Positions 44,650 through 55,495 of a DNA stretch of 64,000 bases are shown here, one piece after another. Each line of letters opens with the position of its first letter. The first letter of the stretch is position 1. The translations under genes were made by a program, and so were the position numbers. The notes beneath the pieces are model-generated. The model searched no databases, had not been told where the DNA came from, and was given only the letters and a program-made list of their open reading frames with translations. Origin of the DNA: Cycas panzhihuaensis (taxonomy: Eukaryota; Cycadophyta). The stretch is taken from contig CM041465.1 in NCBI GenBank assembly GCA_023213395.1, positions 66,471,741-66,535,740 on the forward strand, written 5' to 3'.

Positions 44650-45300
44650 CGAGGTTGATGAGTATGGAAGGGTAGAGCTGGGGCCACAAAAGACTTGAAA
44701 GACTATAATTAGGACTATAAAGGATACGAGAGACTTAGGAGGAGGCTACCCAAGGATGAGGAAACCAGCTCAGCCAAAGGGAAAGGAATGGCAGTGAAAA
44801 GGGCCCCTTCAAGGTCCCAAAGGTCGCTAGGAGGAGTGAAGCAAGGTCCCAGGTTTAGGAGGCACTTCCTTTGGGATCCCTAAAGGTACGGACGGGTAGT
44901 GAAAATGGATTCAGGATGGTAAAATAATCCAAATGAGTATAAACATTGGCATGTTTTGGAACAGTATAAAAATTGAGGTGGAAGGGGCCTTCAGAAGACT
45001 AAAGGGGTCATCATAAATATACCTAAAGGGCAGAATAGAATAAAAAAGGAGGCCACAGAGGTGAAATGGGGGACAGACCCAGAAGACAAAGGTGATATGG
45101 GAAAAGAGATGATCCTGAGAGATGTCACGGTAGGAGAAATAGAGGAAGTTCCCATCAGGGCCCCTGCCTATATAAGGAAAACTTGGCAAAAGCGAGATTT
45201 ATTTTCATAGGCTCATGATCAATTTGGATCCCTTTCCCTTACATAGCAGAGTGCTGCCCAACTTCAGAGGCACACAGAGAGAGATTGGACCATTATATCA
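44650..45300. other. Spacer between aRNH and antisense ORF of element D
   Basis: No domain recognised on either strand. It could hold the promoter or 5' UTR of the antisense ORF, but I see no convincing signal. Confidence 0.4.
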
Positions 45301-47800
45301 AGCTGAGGAGATAGCCGATATAACCAGGACGACAAGATGGCCGTCATGAGACTAAATCTAGTGAGTGGATCGTCCTATACCCACCTCATTTTGTCATTTG
45401 AATTTAACGAGTTTTTATGCTTTTTTAGAGTAATGTTGGGCTCCTTAAGAACAAATTAGGACCCTCTAGAGCCCGATTTAGGCCCAGAGAGGGAGAGGAC
45501 CAAGGCATTAGGTAGCCCTAGTCCTAGTGGGCCTGAGTATGGCTTACTTAGCCTAAAAAATTAAGGATTTTTAGGTATAACCCACCCTTTGATAGGGGGT
45601 GTGGTTGACCCTACAGTGAAATTCCCAATGACATGGAGTTTCCATAGAGCCATTGAGGAGGTGTTATAATCTTAGTTAGGCCCTAGTCAAACTCTACGAT
45701 ACAATAGAGTTTGATGAAGGGCAGAGAATCACAAGCAGAAAAAGAAGGAGAGGGGGCCAAAGAGGTGCTAAATTTAGCTTGGAATGGGGGGAAGAGGCAA
45801 CTTGAGGGTAGGTAGGTAGATGCAGAGGTATTCTAACTAGTTGTTAGGCATTTTGTAGGCGGTTATCGTGGTAGACAACCGTGAAAACATAGGGGTCACA
45901 ATGATGAGTTTTATTGAGATGTTAACTTGGGGATATAAGAATACCCTAGGGATATGCAAATTACTAAAGATTATCAGGATACTATAGTATACTTCATATC
46001 AACATCTCCTAGTAGACATCATCGCCTACTGGGATTGTAGGCAGTATGTGTTTCACCTCCCCCGGGTGGGGGACATCACCATCACACTAGGGGATATTCA
46101 GAGGATCCTGGGAATACCGTCGGGAGGAGCACCAACATTGCTAGGGACATTACCTAGTAATGATGCTACACATGGGAAGGCAGCCATGTTTTTCATGGGC
46201 CAGGATAAGTCAAAGAGGTGCAAGATAACTGTTCAAACTATGGTTATGATAGTCACGTATTCCTCAGGTGATGAAGTTGATTACATTGGGCATTCTATTT
46301 TGGATCTCCCATAAACATAACTATAGACATATCCCTGGTGGTTGGATGGAGATAGTCAGGAGATGCAAGGCTAGGGAGAGGTTAGATTGGGCTACTCTAA
46401 TAGTAGCGAACATGGTCACCTAGCTAGATGCTATTAGAGTGATAGGAAGAGGGGGATTATCCTATAGTACACTATTGCAATGCTGGTTCTTCGATTATTT
46501 TAGGGTAGTAACACCACCACGAGGATCGTACCCCATCTCAACATGGGCTCTTATGGTAAACAGGTGGTATACTCCATTTAGAGGGACCAAGGATCAGGCA
46601 GGCATTTGGTGCTCGATGGAGGTGACATCACTAGACCTCCTCACCATGGCAAACTATACCATACATAGGTGTGAGGTGGGACAGTGATGATGAGGTAGGT
46701 AGAGTAGGAGGAGTAGGAGGTGGTCCTAGGGGTGGCAACGATGATGATGGTGGTGATAGGGGTGATGGGACAGGCCCATCGAGAGCAACAAGTGACAAGA
46801 CAGGTCCATCAAGGACCGTAGGAAGAGAGGTAGGGTCTTTAGGGACTATAGGAGAATAGGTAGGGCCTTTAAGAGCTGCAGGGAGAGGTAGGCCACCTTA
46901 CACACTAGTCCAGAGACTAAGGATGGTAGGGAGAGCTTGAGCAGTGGCAACAGTAGTAGAGGAGGAGGGGAGAGGTGCCCCAGTAGGCTAGGAGGTTGGC
47001 AAGGTGGTGCCCAAGGAGAAGGAGGCACTAATGGTCAAGGGAGGTCCTAAGGAGGTGATAGTCATTAGAGTAGAGGAGTCAGTTATCCTAGGAGGTGAGA
47101 CACTACCCTTTCCTCCAATCTTTTAACTATCAGGTATTTGGATAGTTTCCTTTGATTTGGGTTTGAGGGTTTGATATGCATATGGGTATGTGGATTGATA
47201 TATGTCACGTTTAACTTGGTAGGAGCAGTGGAGATGAGGAGGTTGATTGAGGTGATTATCTAGGAGATATTCCCCCAGGCCTACATAGAGGGGAAACCTC
47301 CCATCTAGGTAGGAGAGGAGCCATGATCGGTGGGGGCACACATATCGACATTTACCCCACTGATCAGGGCTAGGGACATATAGGTAGTAGAGTCCTAGGG
47401 GCACCAAGCGAGGGTGGGACAACTACAAGGGGAGCTGGATGGGACTTACGCAGAGAAGAATATCCTTTATGGTCAAGTCCAAGTGCTAGAGGCTTAGGGT
47501 ACTAGAGCACGTAGAGATGCAGAGAGACGCATCAGAGTTGCCGTGCTAGAGGACCAACTTTGAGGAGTAGAGGAGAAGCTCCGATGGGTAGAGGGAGAGA
47601 GGGATCGTATCCAAGGAAGATATGATCAGCTGGTGGACTAGGTGGCATCGAGGTCATCACAAAGTAGGACACATACACACATGACAACATCGACCCCAAG
47701 GAGGCCTTAGGACGAGGGGAGTGAGGCCGGGAGTTCACAACGGCACCGAAGGAGCCTAGGAAGCATGTGGTCTCTTGAAGAGGGATCACAGTGATTAAGA
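45301..47800 (+). pseudogene. Antisense ORF of element D: plant mobile domain, Gly/Asp-rich linker, coiled coil
   Basis: Plus strand, opposite to the D polyprotein. The PMD N-terminal block at about 45985-46130 reads L-L-V-D-I-I-A-Y-W, Y-V-F-H-L-P, G-D-I-T-I-T-L-G-D-I, then I-L-G-I-P-S-G-G. The middle runs to 46314. After a frameshift the C-terminal part goes on at 46320-46687 with L-L-Q-C-W-F-F-D-Y-F. Then comes a Gly/Asp-rich linker (46690-46860) and, at about 47440-47660, a charged heptad-like segment (R-R-D-A-E-R-R-I-R-V, V-E-E-K-L-R-W-V-E) with Ser/Arg-rich tail to about 47790. PMD proteins (MAIN/MAIL1 family) act in silencing and genome stability; transposon copies are known. Stops and at least one frameshift make it inactive. 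The start is uncertain (ATG at 45337 or 45912). Confidence 0.85.
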
Positions 47801-48599
47801 GATGATACTAGTTAAGCATAGGAGCACCGAGGAGAAAGTTAGGATAGGTTTTGATTGGGAAATCACTAGACCTCTAGAGAGTTACCATATGTTACCATAT
47901 GATTGTACTCCTCCCTACAAGGATTCTTGCTACCCATGGATGATGTACTATATTATTTTTGTCTGATATGATTTTTTATGTATATAGAGAGGGGACATTA
48001 GCACCCCATTTAATGTATAATGATGATATTATGATGGTGTATTTTGTTGCTTATATACCTTGTACATATGTGTGTATGAGTGTATAGGTGCACGAGGAGC
48101 TATAAATCATGATAATTTTGTGTTAATTATCATATGATTTATATTGTAGGATTGTTTGGGTTATGCACACACTTCCTTCCATACAGGGCCATACTCTTAG
48201 TAGGCACACATGATTACCATGAGTGTTTGTGATAGGCATATGTGGGGCTAGGAGATGGGGAATCATACACGTCCATCATAAGAGCATAGTGGGATATACA
48301 AAGGAAGCGCTAACAAGAGAGGGAGTAACGGTACTCAATTATGCCATCCTAGTTAGAGTGTGCCTTCAGGCTCGAGAGCAATAAGGACCACACGTCTAAT
48401 TAGGAGGACAAGGTCCCCAAGGAAGGGGAAACAAGAGGTGCCATGGGAGGAACCCAGAAAGAGTAGGAAAGTCACCCTAAGCCATCATTCTGCCTATGAT
48501 TATGGGGAATGGGGACGTACTTAGGGTGGTAGTTTAGGCTAGTTTTAGAGCATGGAAAAGGGAAATAGGTGTGCCTAATCTATGTAGGAATAGATATAG
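47801..48599. other. Spacer between antisense ORF and integrase end of element D
   Basis: No gene recognised. It holds the post-integrase motif in the form GGGTGGTAGTTTAGGCTAG (48525-48543; the minus strand reads CTAGCCTAAACTACCACCC). It would contain the 3' end of the antisense transcript. Confidence 0.5.
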
Positions 48600-50055
48600 T
48601 CACGCATAAAATTTATGTAGGAGCTTTCCATTGATAGCTTTCTCGAATTCAATACCCTCCAAGGTTGCAATCCTGTAAGCATTGTTATCGAGGCTCTCAA
48701 GAATGATGAAGGGACCAACCCACTTAGGTCCAAATTTGGATAAGCAATCATGGAGATATTCTAACTTGAGGACATGGTCCCCATGATGCAAAGGGTAGGG
48801 TTGAAGGCACATGTCGTACATTCTTTGTTCCCTAGCCTTAGAGGTGAGATTCGCTTGGTAAGCAATCAAGCGTCTCTCATCTAAGGCCTTAAGGTCTAGG
48901 AGATAAGCTTGATGGAGAGACTCCTCATTAATAAGACCCTAAAGGAAAACTTGTAAGGAAGGGATCTTGACTTCTAATGGGAGAACCACCTCTATTTTGT
49001 ACATTAGGGAGAACGTGGTCATACCCATAGCCATACAGATAGATGTGCGATATGCCCATAGAGCGGAAGGGAGTTGAAGATACCAATATTTCTTAGATTA
49101 GGAAACAATTTTCTTCAGGATATTTATAAGGGTTTTTTTAAATGATTCAACTTGGCCATTGGCCTGAGGGTAATAAGGAGAGAAGGGTTTGTGAGATATA
49201 TTAAATTTCTCATAAAGTTCATCCGTCTCCACATTACAAAAAGGAGTTCCATTATCTATAATTAGGACATCAGGGACTCCGAATCGACAAATGGTGTGCT
49301 AGTAGATGAAGGTGGCTATCGTCTTACCAGGGGTAGAGGACAAAGGGACCACTTCAACCCATTTAGTAAAGTATTCTATCACAATTAAGATGAACTTATA
49401 TTATGATAAATAAGGTAGGGATATAGCCCTAATGAGGTCTAAACCCCATTGGGAGAATGGCCATGGAGATATGATAGGCTGCAGGGCCTCATAAGGCAAA
49501 TGGGCAATATTGGTGTGCTCTTGGCACCGACGATATCACAAGGCATAAGCATGGGCATCCTTAAAGAGGGATGGCTAATAGTACCCCATGCGAAGGATCC
49601 TTTAGGCCATAGATTAGCCTCCAAAATGACCCCCGCAAATGTCGTTGTGGCATTCATGAAGTATTTGGTCTACTTTGTCAAGGTTGGTATAATAGAGAAG
49701 GATCCCATCAAAGGATCTCTTGTATAATACCTCCCCTATGAGGAAGTATAGCCTGGCAATAGCCTAAATATATGACTTAACTTTGTCGCTAGCTTTAGGA
49801 TGACATTGCTATTAAGTGAGGTATCTCACAATGTCCCCATACCACTCACTGTCAGTAAGTGGATGAGGGGAAGAATCCTAAATAGCCAAAATGCGCTTGT
49901 CAAGCAAAGAATCATCAATGAAAGCATCAAAAGGGTTCAGGATGGGGGTGTCAGCAAGTTGTTCAGCAACCACCATCCCTTTCTTTGACTTCTTGTTAAT
50001 GATTTGGAGGTTAAACTCCTAAAGGAGGATGGCCCACTTGCCAGTCCTACCTGTC
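48600..50055 (-). pseudogene. Integrase of element D
   Basis: Minus strand. Zinc domain at about 49720-49520: Y-K-R-S-F-D-G-I-L-L, H-E-C-H-N-D-I-C-G-G-H-F-G-G, then R-R-C-Q. Core: first Asp in W-G-L-D-L-I (near 49440), second in I-I-D-N-G-T-P-F (near 49260), Glu in N-G-Q-V-E-S-F-K (near 49155), so the triad is intact. C-terminal part at 48869-48600: H-G-D-H-V-L-K-L-E, G-P-K-W-V-G-P-F-I-I-L, then L-L-H-K-F-Y-A. Several TAG/TAA stops remain. This is the best kept integrase of the three gypsy copies. Confidence 0.92.
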
Positions 50056-50063
50056 AAGTTAGA

Positions 50064-51290
50064 TCATGTTAGCAAGTATCTCAGTGGGTCAAACTGGATG
50101 ATCATCAGAGTAGTGTTTTTGAGCAAGTAGTGCCTAAACTTCTTGGTAGCATGTACCAAGGAGAGGCACTCCTTCTCAGTAAGGGAGTAATTAAGTTCGG
50201 TAGCCACGAGGGTGCATCTAATAAAATATATATCTCTTTTGGTTCTTGAACCATCTTCTTGGGCTAGCATGGAACCCAAGGATTCATTAGTAGTTGAAGT
50301 GTATAGGATAAAGGGCCTGTCAAAGAGAGGGTATGCCAAAGTTGGGGTTGAAGTAAGAGCTCTCTTGAGATCCTTGAAGGCTTGTTGGGCCTTTGAAGAC
50401 CAAACAAATGGGACCACTTTCCTTAACAGGTTGGTAAGGGGTTTCATGTTTATGGAAAAATTCACCAAGAAACACCTAAGAAATCTAAGCTTACCCAAGA
50501 ATGACTTAATTTGTCATTAGGTTTTAAGAGGTAGCATGTCAAGGATGGCCTTGACTTTGTCAGGGTCAATTTGGATTCCTTGTGTCGAGATAAGGAAACC
50601 AAGGAGTTTGCCATCTATTATGACAAACATGCATTTGAGAGGGTTTAAACTTCCATGGTATTCATGGCATCATGTGAAGATGGCCTGCAAATCGATAGGA
50701 TGGTGGGCTCTAATGCATGAGAGACCCATCATATCATCCATGAAAACCTCGAGAGTGTTGTTAATGAGGTCATGGAAAATAAATTATATCGCCCTTTGAT
50801 AAGTGGCACCTTCATTCTTTAGCCCAAAGGGCATTGCCTTGTAGGCAAAGTTGCACCAAGGGGTAGTGAAGGCCACCTTATGATGGTCTTCGGAAGAAAT
50901 TTAGATTTGGTTATAGCTTGAGAAGCTGTCCATTAGGGACATGACTTCAAAGCTAGCAGTTCGATTAATGATTTGATCGATGAAGGGGAGAGGAAAGTTA
51001 TCCTTAGGACACGTATTATTAATGTTGCGAAAATCAATGCATATCCTAATTGTCCCATTCTTTTTGGCAATAAGGACAATGTTGGACACCCACTTGGGGT
51101 AGTCGATAGAAGTGATCAACCCTATATTTAGGAGTTTTTCCACTTTCATCTTCACAAAGCTGAGAGTTTTAGGTGAAGAGGGCACTATTTTTAATGCACG
51201 TGGTGAGCACTCGAGATGGTGGTAAGGTTGTGGGTAACGATAGAAGGGTCTATTCCCTTCATATAGGAGTAATCCCATGTGAAGACATCT
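50064..51290 (-). pseudogene. Reverse transcriptase and RNase H of element D
   Basis: Minus strand. The open stretch 51278-50901 holds the RT fingers and start of the palm: K-V-E-K-L-L-N-I-G, K-K-N-G-T-I-R-I-C-I-D-F-R, then S-L-M-D-S-F-S-S-Y-N-Q. It goes on with F-T-T-P-W and M-P-F-G-L-K-N (near 50825). The polymerase box near 50755 reads V-F-M-D-D-M-M, both Asp present. RNase H is the 50498-50064 stretch: F-K-D-L-K-R-A-L, P-F-I-L-Y-T-S-T-T, E-K-E-C-L-S-L, then F-R-H-Y-L-L. A Ser replaces the usual Asp after Y-T. A few stops only. Confidence 0.93.
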
Positions 51291-52199
51291 CAGAATTCCT
51301 AGAACATAAGGATGTATTCCTTTATTTCATTAGGAGAGTATGATGCTCCTACCTTTATGACCTTACTTGGGGTAAGGACTATGTCCTTGGTTGCCCCCAT
51401 GCACATGGCATTTTCCTCCTTGAAATGAAGAGGGGCTTAGTCAATAGGAGGGGGCAAAATAGGAGATGGATTTGGGTTGGCGAGAGATGACCCAATAGCT
51501 AAGACCTTCTAATGACCAAGCCTGTGGTGACCAGGAGGGAAGCTAGGTACGGAGCCACTAGGTGCTTGAGAAAAGCCTCATTATCCTTGAAATAGTCCAC
51601 CCCATCAATGACCACACCTCGAGAAGATGAAGAGAGAGGAGTAGAAGGAGCGGTAGGACCGTAGCAGTCAACCCACCACTCGATATATCTAAGGGAATCT
51701 TTTGAAGAGTCGAAGGGTGTCCTCATGTGAGAAGTGACAAGAGGTCCCCTCGCTTCGTTGCCTACGGGGGCTGATGAAGTGATATGAGAGATTGCATGGT
51801 CAGCATGAGTGATAACATGCGACCTAAGGGAGAAGATGGTCTCTTCAATGGTAGGGGTTTTAGGTCAAGACCTGAAATAAGGGGAGTTCCCCCTACTTAT
51901 GATTAGGACGGATATGGGATGAGGAAGGTCCTCATCCTTATCGCTAGACTCATCATCACTAAGCATTGTGAGATACCCATAGCTCCCCACACTAATAGGG
52001 GTAAAGTATATAAGGTTAGAGGAAGAAGATGAAGGACCTTCTTCTAAAGACGACAAATCAAGAATGTCAATGGAATAAGCAGAAGCTCAGGCAAAAGGAC
52101 CCTTGTTGCCCTTTACCTGATCGTGAACTACTTGACAAGGTTAATAAAATTATTTGGTGGGAGGGGGCTCTCAGGAGACAACTCTCATTTGCCCCTAAT
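51291..52199 (-). pseudogene. Protease-RT linker of element D
   Basis: Acidic, Ser-rich spacer (open stretches 51499-51726 and 51865-52056) in the same position as in elements B and E. It has K-D-N-E-A-F-L-K-H-L-V near 51570, which resembles K-N-D-K-A-I-L-E-H-L-V of element E near 62400. Confidence 0.7.
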
Positions 52200-52662
52200 G
52201 GACAAATTTAAGTTGTCCCTATCGAGACAAGCATACGACTCCCATTTGGTCGAGCCATGGGCATCCTAATAAGAGGTTGTAGTTAACATCCACATCAAGG
52301 ACTATAATGTCAATGAGCATAGTCTTGTCCTCGAGCATGATGGGTATGGATATCGATCCTAAGGGTGTCTTTTTACTACCATCATAGCCTTGACACCACC
52401 ACAGAACCAACTCAAGGGCTAAAATGGCAAGTTCTTACATAATGCATAAGGGCATGGCATTAATGGAAGAACCATTATCTATAACAGTTCTTTGAAGAGT
52501 GCATCCAGGAGTGTCAATAGTTATGATAAAGGGATAATTCCATTGGCATTCTCTTTCATCGGTTGAGGGAAGATCCTTAAGGTTAAAAGAGATGACGGGT
52601 TCACAACTTAGGGCGACACCCAAGGTGTGAATAGATGCATTGCCCAATCCCAAAGCTTCCAA
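52200..52662 (-). pseudogene. Aspartic protease of element D
   Basis: Minus strand. Active-site motif V-I-D-N-G-S-S-I-N-A-M-P-L at about 52490-52450, the usual form in plant Ty3/gypsy proteases. After a stop the domain goes on with P-L-G-S-I-S-I-P-I-M and D-V-N-Y-N-L-L-L-G-C-P-W-L (near 52260), the conserved end of the fold. The catalytic Asp is kept. Confidence 0.9.
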
Positions 52663-55340
52663 GAGAAGGGTGCATTATTTAGGGCAACTTCTCAAGACGT
52701 CCATCATGGACATCCTTGTAGCCACGGTGTGAAGTTCATCGATGATGGAGAAGGGCTTCCCCTTTATGGCATATTGGGGAAGAGCCCTTTAAAATTCATA
52801 ATGACAGGGCACATGGGAGTAGTCTTAGGAAGAGTGGAGACTTCTAGAGGAGGGACTTCCAGAAGAGGATTAAGATGAGGTATGGAAGAAGAGGTGTCGT
52901 ATGCCTCTTTAGCTACTTGAGACTGGGTTTGGGTGTATAATGGCATGGTCTCGAGCATTTAGATGACCTTCTTTCCCTTGTTTCGGGATTGAGAGGATGA
53001 AAGAGTGTGGTGGTCGGGGGATCTAGAGGAAGATGATGAGTTCCTTGTACCCTTCCCTTTAGCTTATGAAGGGCGAAGGTTTGGGGATCTCCCTCTATTT
53101 CGATCACCCTTTTGTTGGTTGGTGCGATCATATTCCCCATGTTTGGGGAAGGGATCTTTATGGATGGGTTAGTCTAGGTTGGGCCTAGATGCCTGTTTGG
53201 AAGAAGAATCACATTGCAGGGCAGCTCTAGGGTGCTAGGCCTGACATTATGAATCTTCATGGAAATATTCTCCATGGATGGAATACCATTTCTTTTCTAG
53301 GGAGGACTCAGGCTTCATTGTTTAAGAAGATTGGGTATTACCACCCTTGGAGGGAGTGACATGAGAGGCTTGGTAAACTAGTTTATATGAAGTAGGTGAT
53401 GAAGGAGTTTGGAGTTTAAGCTCCTTCATGGTACGTTCGAAGGAACGTATAGAAGAAGTAAGGGGATCTATGGTCTTCTGCATCAGGTGAGAAGAAGACC
53501 TAGGCGACTGTTGGACCTTAGCTTCACAGGGTGGTGGAGGTAAATCACATTGTTGTGAGGCCTTAAGAAGCTTCTTGAGACTCACTTGGATCTCAATGGC
53601 CTCAAGTGCTAAGCACTTGGCTGTGGTAGAGTCACACATCATTGCACCCATTTTAAGGACTTCAACATAGACTTCTGGGCGAAGGCTGTTAACAAAGAGT
53701 CTCTCTTCAACTCTTCAGGCAAGGTTGCCTTGGTGGAGTGAAGTAAGTCATGGAAGTGTCTCACAAAGTTATGATTCATCTCATCATGACCTTGTTTAAG
53801 AGATAAGAGAACTTTCATTTCACTTTTGAAAGGACAAACTATGTCAAAATAGTTGACGAATTCATCCACGAGTTGTTGGAATGAAAAGATAGAATGTGCT
53901 GACAGGTGATAAAACCACTTAAGGGCATCACCTTGAAGAAAACGTGGGAAGAGTTTCATGAGTATATGATCATAAGCCCAATAATCAATGCATGCCATAG
54001 AAAAACTATGGACATGCTCCGTTGGGTCTTGTGATGAGATCCCATCAAATTTTGAAACCTTGAGAGGGTGAGGTAGTAAGTTGGTTCTTCACGCCTTGAT
54101 GGATAGAGATGTCAATCTGTAGTCCATATAGGGGCGTGCCCTTGATTGAACCGTAGGATCAATGGGGGGTGGAAGAGGAAGTGGACAAGGTTGCCCAAAC
54201 TCTCCTTGAGAGATTTGGTTCAAAAGGGGATATGGACCTCCTCCCATTTGATGGAAAGGATCTAATCCCACGTTTGAGGGTATTTGCATAGGAGCAAATG
54301 GGTATGAGGGACACATGCCCCCTTGTGGGAACACCCCTTGTTGGTAAGGAGCTTGAGAGATAGTGCCTTAGGAAGGGGCTTTCCCTCCTTGTGAAGGCAC
54401 AACATGTAAGAAGGCATAAGAGGATGGAGCGATGGGGTGAGGAACTAAGTTTTGCCCATATAGGCTGCCCGTGGGTGGTGCAACACCATACGAGTGTAAA
54501 GGGTCTACCCCATAAGCTATAAGGGGATTTCCCTTACCATGCCCCTACGGTTGAGAAGTGTAACCTAACGTAAAGGGAAGGGTCCTTAAGTTGTAGTTGG
54601 TAATGTACAGGGACAAGCCCCACGCGACTAGTAAGAGGGGCACATGTGGGTTTGGGACATCTAACCGAAGGTGGATGTACAATGGTGGATTGGGGTGTTG
54701 TCATTTGACTTGAAAGAGGTATACTCATCCCAAGTTAGGAAACATATATGCCTTGGGTGGTCCCTAAGCAGCACTGACTACAATGAGAGGAGGATAAAGC
54801 AAGGGATACCCTTATGGTAGACAAGGGAGTCAAATAGGATGGATGAGGAGGAGCAGATGTAGAGGAAGGAAGCACAATGCTTCGTAGGATATCCTCAAAC
54901 CACTTGGGATGTGATTAGAGGCAGGAAGCTTAGAATCATTGGTTTAGCGCTTCCACGACATCTGCGGGAGGGATTTCCACCTGATCATAAGAGGTAGAGG
55001 GGTCCTCATATGAGGAAGACCCCACATGATGGTCCTCATGAGGATTGCCCCTAAAATACTGGCATTCTAATGGAGAGGATGCCTCCACCTCGTGAGTAGA
55101 AAGGTGGTGGACTTATGGGTGGTCTACTCACCTGAGTAAGTGAAAGGGTCCTCACCCTCTTTGGTGGGCCCTTGAAAAGAGGTAGAAGGCTCATGAGATT
55201 CAGATATGTAGGCATGATATGCCCAATCCAAAGGGAGTCCCCCATGGTCAAATCAGAATACGATGAAGCAAGGGGATGATAAAAAGGATCTTCCAAGAAA
55301 TGGGGAAGGCCTCGTAAGAGACATGAGAATCATTATATAC
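52663..55340 (-). pseudogene. gag of element D
   Basis: Minus strand. The long N-terminal part (to about 54050) is rich in Pro, Gln, Gly and Tyr (for example F-P-Q-G-G-M, Q-G-E-F-G-Q-P). The core is at 54070-53640: K-F-D-G, T-E-H-V-H-S-F, K-L-F-P-R-F-L-Q-G-D-A-L-K-W-F-Y, F-Q-Q-L-V-D-E-F, then L-K-Q-G-H-D-E-M. The C-terminal part (53651-52680) is basic and Ser/Pro-rich, without a clear zinc knuckle. The start is uncertain; an ATG at 55296 is possible. Confidence 0.88.
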
Positions 55341-55477
55341 AAGTTCTACTTATACGTTAGAAGAAAGAGATAATAGGGGGTTGAGCATCAAGGGCTTCCC
55401 AATAAACTAAAGAGAGCTACTAAGAAGGAAGTAGCACCAATAGGAAGGGAGACAGGATTAATCCCTTACTGGCAGGT

Positions 55478-55494
55478 CCCCAGTATGGTCGCCA
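55478..55494 (-). other. Primer binding site of element D (tRNA-Arg)
   Basis: On the minus strand TGGCGACCATACTGGGG, one base after the LTR end. It matches the complement of a plant tRNA-Arg 3' end (TGGCGACTCCGCTGGGG) at 13 of 17 bases. Confidence 0.85.
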
Positions 55495-55495
55495 G

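Noticed and set aside
45301-47800. A host MAIN/MAIL1-type gene inserted between transposons
   Set aside because: The PMD frame lies wholly inside element D, between its integrase and aRNH with no breakpoints or host exons, and is as decayed as the rest of the element.
49449-49727. Plus-strand open frame over the integrase of D
   Set aside because: Antisense shadow of the well supported minus-strand zinc domain and core.
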